Made by a program: the position numbers and the translations under genes. A stretch of 64,000 nt of DNA, from positions 16,739-80,738 of the forward strand of contig JAHBWF010000016.1 of NCBI GenBank assembly GCA_019637105.1, in the 5' to 3' direction. The notes below the pieces were generated by a model that was not told where the DNA came from, made no database searches, and saw nothing but the letters and a program-made list of their open reading frames with translations. This DNA is from Labilithrix sp. (GTDB taxonomy: Bacteria > Myxococcota_A > Polyangia > Polyangiales > Polyangiaceae). Of the stretch, positions 60,001 to 64,000 are shown one piece after another (position 1 is the stretch's first letter; each line of letters starts with the position of its first letter).

Positions 60001-60647
60001 GATCGCCGGACGAGGCCTCGTGGCCCACGTATCGGATCATGCCGTCGGCGGGGGCGAGCGACTGGCCAGAGCTCGCGGCGCGCGTCACGGGCGCACGCCT
60101 CGGCGTCGTCGAGCGCCTCCCGCACGCGATCGCGCTCGACGGGCACTCGTACGACGACGACGTCCTCGGCAACGCGGTGCACGCGTTCCTCGCGGCCGAC
60201 GTCGAGGGGCTCACCGCCGAGGCACGGATGGATCGCGCAGGCGCGCTCGTCGAGGGCTGGGGCGTCGCGGGCGTCGTCCGCGCGGAGGCGCTGGTGGCCG
60301 CGGGCGACACGCTTCGCGCGTGGGTCGCAGGTAGGTGGCCGCGAGCGCGATGGCACCGCGAAATCTCCATCGAGGGGGCCGTCCCGTCGGAGCACGGCGA
60401 GCGGCGCGTCAGCGGGATCATCGACCTGCTCCTCGAGACGGACGCAGGGTACGTCGTGATCGATCACAAGTCGTTCCCGGGAAGTACTCCGGCAGCGTGG
60501 CGCGCGAAGTGCGGCGCGTTCATCCCGCAGCTCGCGGCCTACGCGATCGTGCTCGAGAGCGGGATGGCGAAGCGCGTTCTGGGGTGCTGGGTGCACCTGC
60601 CTGTCGGCGGGGGGATGGTCGAAGTGGTGTTGGGGGTTGGAGGGTGA
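57087..60647 (+). CDS. AddA-like helicase-nuclease subunit
   Basis: A 1186-residue UvrD-family helicase fused to a C-terminal RecB-type nuclease. Walker A is GASAGSGKT (10-18); motif Ia is AVTFTKKAHTELEAR; motif II is DEFQDTSPIQLALF (342-355); motif IV is NHRSRPEL; motif V is YHKAKGLEWPVVV; motif VI is LLYVGFTRARDHLVL. Nuclease residues are Asp1113, Asp1126 and Lys1128 (VIDHKS). A long low-complexity insertion (about 590-660) with an Asp run and lower GC separates helicase halves, and a 30-bp tandem repeat precedes the nuclease. GTG 57087 overlaps the AddB stop. Confidence 0.9.
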   Translation: MNGAGITIVGASAGSGKTYRLTQEVTAAVGARGDDRVDLSGLVAVTFTKKAHTELEARIRHELVSHRAYDEALRLPLAYLGTVHAASLRLLQEFALDAGLSPSVDVVAGSETKLLRQAFERSLDEEARAELDELAARLELRIDHRTRRADWVTPVADIMDLARSNRIAPAALPAMAERSIERLLALLPRAEVDARALDDELARELRAAAKALSAANDGRKNTADALLELERAKKRLADGELRWSGWAKLAAIAPSKACSGCVQDLRAVAARYEAHPRLHDDLRRATRAVFGAARAGLVAYQDWKKERRVVDYVDMLDGALALVEHPRVRAELARRLRFVVVDEFQDTSPIQLALFVRLHSLAGRSVWVGDRKQCIFEYAGADPILMDAVTGWVEREGGARDRLSDNHRSRPELVHACSELFAAALAQHGFTREEVVVRPRRPARDELAELPPIALWALDVANKGDDAEAVADGVRRTLEAPHTTPVLDRATGEVRPVRPGDVAILVTTNEWAAKLAKALHARGVRAAIARAGLFETPEGTLVDAALRWLLDEGDALAAAVIDALTGWGGQGPDAWLTKRLRDVARRAAADDETVNGSVVARPARRDGENEVATADRLARAARSDGENAAAQDGAVDCANGGHEAANDDDDDDGVFAPAAAEAEGWRGALGAIRPRLNILSPAEALDATLSAIDAVYLCARWPDPAQRIANLDALRAAAASYEARSAQEREAATVSGMLRYFDDLRSPTLQRDEILPSDDQHVPADDGAVVVCTYHKAKGLEWPVVVLTDLDRGERRDAFEVTPESLGATFDPDHPLADRAIRYWPWPLGATKKAPLAVAAAQSDEGRLVALREEKERARLLYVGFTRARDHLVLAARVLKGSAKTAWLDALADVEGAPLVELPADAPDSAIGATRIRLPDAKTLDVATRVLRLGAERPESQEDAPLPVWFARSPDVTPALARSPAVTPALARSPDEASWPTYRIMPSAGASDWPELAARVTGARLGVVERLPHAIALDGHSYDDDVLGNAVHAFLAADVEGLTAEARMDRAGALVEGWGVAGVVRAEALVAAGDTLRAWVAGRWPRARWHREISIEGAVPSEHGERRVSGIIDLLLETDAGYVVIDHKSFPGSTPAAWRAKCGAFIPQLAAYAIVLESGMAKRVLGCWVHLPVGGGMVEVVLGVGG
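59941..60012 (+). repeat. 30-bp in-frame tandem repeat in addA-like gene
   Basis: The unit gatcgccggacgtgacgcca plus gcgctcgcgc occurs at 59941-59970 and again, with two changes, at 59971-60000, then partially to about 60012. It encodes RSPDVTPALA and RSPAVTPALA. The length is a multiple of three, so copy number can vary without frame loss. Confidence 0.85.
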
Positions 60648-60805
60648 GGGTGGCAACAGACGTTGCGAACGGGAGGGAGCGATCATGACGGATTCGACGC
60701 CTGGCTCATGCGATCGAACGGCTCTTCGGTCCCGGACCGCGCGCTCGCGCGCTCTCGATGGGTCACGAGGCGCTCTCACCGATGCGTTTCCCGCGTAGGT
60801 AGGAC

Positions 60806-62698
60806 ATGGCCGAGCACAAACAGCAGAGCGACGCGCCGCCGACGGCGCCAGCGCGCGCCAAGCCTCTTCCGCGGCGGCTGCCGCTCGCGACCGATCCGCC
60901 CGCGCTCGTGCCCGCGCGGATGATCAACGAAGCGCTCTACTGCGAGCGCCTCATGTACCTGGAGTGGGCGCAAGGCGAGTTCGCGGACAACGCCTTCACG
61001 GTCGACGGCCGCGCGGTCCACGCTCGCGCCGACGTCGCGGGCGGCGCGCTTCCGCCCGTGCCGGCGCCGGACGCGTCGCACGGCTCGTCGAGCGCGCGAA
61101 GGGAGGCGGACGACGACGAGGACGACGACGAGCCCGAGCCCCCTCCCTATCAGGCGCGCTCGCTCTGGTTGTCGTCGGAGGCGCTCGGGATGACCGCCAA
61201 GATCGACGTCGTCGAGGGCACGGCGGCTGGCGCGGTCGTCCCCATCGAATACAAGCGAGGCGCTGCACCCGACGTCGCCGAAGGAGCGCACCTGCCGGAG
61301 CGTGCGCAGCTCTGCGCGCAGGTGCTCCTCCTCCGTGAGCACGGCTATGCCTGCGACCACGGCGAGATCTACTTCGCCCGGACACGCAGGCGCGTGCCGA
61401 TCGAAATCGACGACGCGCTCATCGAGACGACGCGCGAAGCGGCGCGCCGCGCTCGCGAGCTCGCGGCGGAGGGCGTCATGCCGCCGCCGCTCATCGACAG
61501 TCGCAAGTGCGAAGGGTGCTCGCTCGTCGGGATCTGCCTCCCCGACGAGACCAACCTGCTGCGTGGTCACGCGCCCGAGGCGCCCACCGACGACGGAGGA
61601 GCGTCCAACGCCATGGACGACTTCTGGCCGATCGAGGCTGCCGGAGACGACGACGCCGGCGAGCCGGAGATCGAGCTACGCAGGCTCCAACCTGCGCGCG
61701 ACGACGAGCTCCCCCTCTACGTCCAGGAGCAAGGCGCTCGGATCTCGCTCTCGGGCGAGGAGCTGATCGTTCGCGGCAAGAAGGGCGACACGCGCGCGCG
61801 GCTCCCCAACGTCTCGCAGGTGAGCCTCTTCGGGAACGTGCAGATCACGACGCAGGCTCTGCGCGCGACGCTCGAACGAGGCATCTCGGTTTCGCTCCTC
61901 AGCACCGGCGGGTGGTTCTACGGACGCGCCACCGGTGTCGAGTCGAAGAACGTCGAGCTCCGCGTCGCGCAGCACCGCGCGATGGCCGACGCCGAGACGT
62001 GCCTTCGTCTCGCGCGGGGCGTCGTGGCGTCGAAGATTCGCAACTCGAGGACGCTCCTCCGCCGGAACCACGCGGCGGCGGCGGAGGTGACGCTGTTCGA
62101 GCTCGAACAGCTCGCGAAGAAGAGCGAACGCGCCGAGTCGCTCGCGTCGCTGCTCGGCCTCGAGGGGACCGCCGCGCGGAGCTACTTCTCGGCGTTCTCC
62201 GGGATGCTGAAGGGCGGCGCCGCGGAGACCTTCGACCTCGACGGCCGCAACCGGAGGCCGCCGAAGGATCCTGTGAACGCGCTGCTCTCGCTCGCGTACT
62301 CGCTCCTCACGAAGGAGCTCGCCCACGTCACCGCGTCCGCGGGCCTCGATCCCCTCCTCGGGTTCTACCATCAGCCACGATTCGGCCGACCCGCGCTCGC
62401 CCTCGATCTGATGGAGGAGTTTCGCCCCATCGTCGCCGACTCGACCGTCCTCTCGGCGATCAACAACGGCGTCGTCGGGCCGTCCGACTTCGTCTCGCAC
62501 TCGACGGGCGTCGCGCTCCGTCCCGCAGGACGTCGTCGCTTCCTGCTCGCCTACGAGCGGCGCATGGACCAGCTCGTCACGCACCCCGTCTTCGGGTACC
62601 GCGTGAGCTATCGACGCGTCCTCGAGGTCCAAGCGCGCCTCTTCGGTCGCTTTCTCCTCGGCGAGATCCCCTCGTACCCCGAGTTCCGAACCCGGTGA
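60806..62698 (+). CDS. cas4-cas1: Cas4-Cas1 fusion (CRISPR spacer acquisition)
   Basis: A 630-residue fusion. The Cas4 part (about 30-255) has RecB-type nuclease residues Asp134 and Glu148-x-Lys150 (IEYKRG), preceded by a His72 candidate. Its iron-sulfur cysteines are Cys46, Cys235, Cys238 and Cys244 (CEGCSLVGIC). A 30-residue acidic linker separates it from Cas1 (about 300-630). Cas1 metal residues are Glu453 (GLEGTAARS), His522 (FYHQPRFGR) and Asp534/Glu537 (DLMEEFRP). Cas4 selects PAM-flanked ends and trims prespacers, while Cas1 integrates them. Such fusions are typical of subtype I-G (formerly I-U) and some V-B loci. An aggtagg ribosome site precedes the ATG. Confidence 0.93.
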   Translation: MAEHKQQSDAPPTAPARAKPLPRRLPLATDPPALVPARMINEALYCERLMYLEWAQGEFADNAFTVDGRAVHARADVAGGALPPVPAPDASHGSSSARREADDDEDDDEPEPPPYQARSLWLSSEALGMTAKIDVVEGTAAGAVVPIEYKRGAAPDVAEGAHLPERAQLCAQVLLLREHGYACDHGEIYFARTRRRVPIEIDDALIETTREAARRARELAAEGVMPPPLIDSRKCEGCSLVGICLPDETNLLRGHAPEAPTDDGGASNAMDDFWPIEAAGDDDAGEPEIELRRLQPARDDELPLYVQEQGARISLSGEELIVRGKKGDTRARLPNVSQVSLFGNVQITTQALRATLERGISVSLLSTGGWFYGRATGVESKNVELRVAQHRAMADAETCLRLARGVVASKIRNSRTLLRRNHAAAAEVTLFELEQLAKKSERAESLASLLGLEGTAARSYFSAFSGMLKGGAAETFDLDGRNRRPPKDPVNALLSLAYSLLTKELAHVTASAGLDPLLGFYHQPRFGRPALALDLMEEFRPIVADSTVLSAINNGVVGPSDFVSHSTGVALRPAGRRRFLLAYERRMDQLVTHPVFGYRVSYRRVLEVQARLFGRFLLGEIPSYPEFRTR

Positions 62699-62707
62699 GT
62701 CGCGATC

Positions 62708-62998
62708 ATGCGGCAGACCTTCATCGTCAGCTACGATATCTCGTGTCCCAAGCGCCTTCGACGCGTCTATCGCCTCATGCGTGGATGGGGAGATCACATC
62801 CAACTCTCCGTCTTCCGTTGCGAGATGAACGCTCGTGAGCTCGTCGAGCTTCGCTCGCGACTCGCTCACGTGATCAACAACGCCGAAGATCAGGTGCTCT
62901 TCGTCGACGTCGGACCGGTCGAAGGACGCGGCAGCACGTCCATCCGCGCGATCGGGAAGGTCTATACGGCGCCGGAGAGGCGGGCCATCGTGGTGTAA
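62708..62998 (+). CDS. cas2: Cas2
   Basis: A 96-residue Cas2 with ferredoxin-like beta-alpha-beta start RQTFIVSYDISCPKRL (conserved Asp10), a central helix (RVYRLMRGWGDHIQLSVFRCEM) and terminal strand (QVLFVDVGP). The length matches Cas2 of I-G type loci. It starts 9 bp after the cas4-cas1 stop, so they are one transcript. Together with Cas1 it forms the integration complex. The GTG-free ATG at 62708 is the only good start. Confidence 0.93.
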   Translation: MRQTFIVSYDISCPKRLRRVYRLMRGWGDHIQLSVFRCEMNARELVELRSRLAHVINNAEDQVLFVDVGPVEGRGSTSIRAIGKVYTAPERRAIVV

Positions 62999-63501
62999 CG
63001 CGGTAGCCGCACGTGTTCCGCTCCAATCGGAGCCCGCACCAGCGAGGCCGACGAAGCCGCTCGATGCGAGGCTGGACGGAGGCGGACTGGTTCGACGGCG
63101 TCACGGACGACGGAGGCCAGCCTGGACAGGGCTGCGGCCCATCGGCATCATCCTCGGATGAGCGCCGTCCGCGCCAAGGACGTCACGCCGCCGACGGCGC
63201 CCTTCGACGAAGCAGACGCCTTCGGCTCTCCACAAGATCCCCACACACGACGCCGGCTTCGCACGCGAAGCCGCCCCCGCCCTCTCCTCATCGCTCTCGA
63301 CTGTCCCTTCTCGACGAGCACCGAATTGCAAGCCAATCCCCCCGAAGCGCTCGCAAGTCACTTGTTCTTTGAAATTCCAAGCATCGCGAGCGGTGGCACG
63401 ACACTGCACCGCCCATCGGAGGGGCTTCGCCGCGCCCTCACGTGCCACCGCTCGCAACTCGCTCGCCAACCCCCCGTCATCACTGGAGTCCTACGCGGTG
63501 A
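62999..63501 (+). other. CRISPR leader region, 503 bp, no gene seen
   Basis: Between cas2 and the first repeat. Frames across it are Arg/Ser-rich with no family match. It contains a lower-GC patch at 63355-63380 (cttgttctttgaaattcc), a perfect 15-bp inverted repeat at 63386-63455 and a short hairpin gctccaatcggagc at 63020-63033. The leader would supply the array promoter and integration anchoring. Confidence 0.75.
63386..63455 (+). promoter_or_regulatory. Perfect 15-bp inverted repeat in the CRISPR leader
   Basis: gcgagcggtggcacg (63386-63400) is matched exactly by its reverse complement at 63441-63455, with a 40-nt middle that itself can fold (gaggg/ccctc). The right arm ends 47 bp before the first repeat. 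Candidates are a leader-anchoring site for Cas1-Cas2 or a DNA-bending protein, or a regulator operator. Confidence 0.8.
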
Positions 63502-64000
63502 CTCTCCGCCGATCACGGTCGGCGGCTCCGTTGAAGCGCGGATGGCGTGGGCCGCGACGAAGCGCAGGCGCCCGCCGTACTCTCCGCCGATCACGGTCGG
63601 CGGCTCCGTTGAAGCGCGACCGCCGACGTCGGCATGTCGGTGTCGATCGTCTCTCCGCCGATCACGGTCGGCGGCTCCGTTGAAGCCGAGCTCCCCACGC
63701 TCGACCAGCTCGTGACCGTCGTTCTCTCCGCCGATCACGGTCGGCGGCTCCGTTGAAGCGAGACCTCGCGACGGGCAGACCGCGCGAGGTCTTTTCTCTC
63801 CGCCGATCACGGTCGGCGGCTCCGTTGAAGCACCTCACCTGCAGGGAAGTGGAGCCTGACGTGGGGACTCTCCGCCGATCACGGTCGGCGGCTCCGTTGA
63901 AGCGAGGAGAGCAACGCGCGCCTCTCCGGCATCGAGACGCTCTCCGCCGATCACGGTCGGCGGCTCCGTTGAAGCATACGCGTGGCATCATTCCTGCCTG
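63502..64000 (+). CRISPR. CRISPR array, seven 36-bp repeats seen, open at the right edge
   Basis: Repeats of 36 bp begin at 63502, 63580, 63651, 63724, 63796, 63868 and 63940 and are identical in all seven copies. They start ctctccgccgatcacggtcg and end gcggctccgttgaagc. Each has a perfect 7-bp stem, ccgccga / tcggcgg, around a 6-nt loop, so transcripts should fold for processing. Spacers are 42, 35, 37, 36, 36 and 36 nt, and the seventh runs past base 64000. The first spacer is the longest, which is unusual. The GTTGAAGC end is of the kind seen next to Cas4-Cas1 systems. Effector genes are not in the window. Confidence 0.97.
63761..63795 (+). other. Spacer 4 contains a terminator-like hairpin
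   Basis: Within spacer 4, agacctcgcg (63761-63770) pairs perfectly with cgcgaggtct (63783-63792) around a 12-nt loop and is followed by tttt (63792-63795). That is the shape of an intrinsic terminator on the array sense strand, inside a spacer. Confidence 0.75.

Noticed and set aside
57087-60647. Cas3 or another CRISPR effector helicase
   Set aside because: The motifs are of the UvrD/AddA class (superfamily 1) with a RecB-type nuclease at the C-terminus. No HD domain or superfamily 2 DEAH motif is present.
62999-63501. Possible small gene between cas2 and the array
   Set aside because: All frames give Arg/Ser/Pro-rich peptides without a ribosome site or family features. It fits a leader better.

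Overview
The window is a high-GC (about 70%), gene-dense bacterial chromosome segment with almost exclusively G/C third codon positions. The mix of genes points to a deltaproteobacterial-type soil predator, most likely Myxococcota (Polyangia-like). Supporting features are many large surface lipoproteins with Gly-, Asp- or Cys-rich linkers, an AgmX/PglI-type TonB-like protein with a Gly-rich linker, PEGA/TPR proteins, zf-TFIIB-type zinc ribbons, and several GTG and TTG starts. This taxonomic call is an inference from content, not from a marker gene.

Region by region. 0-8.5 kb: envelope and secreted lipoproteins (a beta-propeller-like protein, a lipoprotein intradiol dioxygenase, an amidohydrolase fused to thrombospondin type 3 repeats), a zinc-ribbon protein, a radical SAM protein and a glyoxalase-fold protein. 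8.9-15.4 kb: a leftward set with HflX GTPase, a two-RCK potassium channel packed directly behind a Ycf46-like AAA+ ATPase, and a GspE/PilB-type ATPase. 15.6-25.6 kb: a membrane thioredoxin, polysaccharide deacetylase, a GH113-like glycosidase translationally coupled to a TPR/PEGA protein, a YkuE-like phosphoesterase, PrmC, phosphomannomutase/phosphoglucomutase, and two membrane proteins. 25.7-31.7 kb: a 1341-residue metalloprotease lipoprotein and a Cys-rich lipoprotein, separated by a 600-bp repeat-bearing spacer. 31.8-39.8 kb: PcrA/UvrD helicase, grpE-dnaK, a LuxR-type regulator and a LeuA-family enzyme. 39.8-46.1 kb: a coupled lipoprotein pair, one with collagen-like Gly-X-Y tracts, then a Cys-rich lipoprotein and an ftsE-ftsX-envC cell-division cluster with overlapping genes. 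46.3-54.1 kb: a papain-like lipoprotein, a CzcA/CzcB-type RND efflux pair with a palindromic operator candidate, and an AgmX-type protein.

54.3-64 kb is the most interesting block. A rightward set encodes AddB-like and AddA-like recombination nucleases overlapping by 4 bp, then a Cas4-Cas1 fusion, Cas2, a 503-bp leader with a perfect 15-bp inverted repeat, and a CRISPR array (seven 36-bp repeats seen) that runs off the right edge. No interference effector gene lies between addA and the array. This places a complete spacer-acquisition module directly behind the double-strand-break resection nuclease, which is known in other bacteria to feed spacer acquisition. One spacer is itself a terminator-like hairpin followed by four T residues.

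No rRNA, tRNA, riboswitch, prophage or insertion sequence was recognised.
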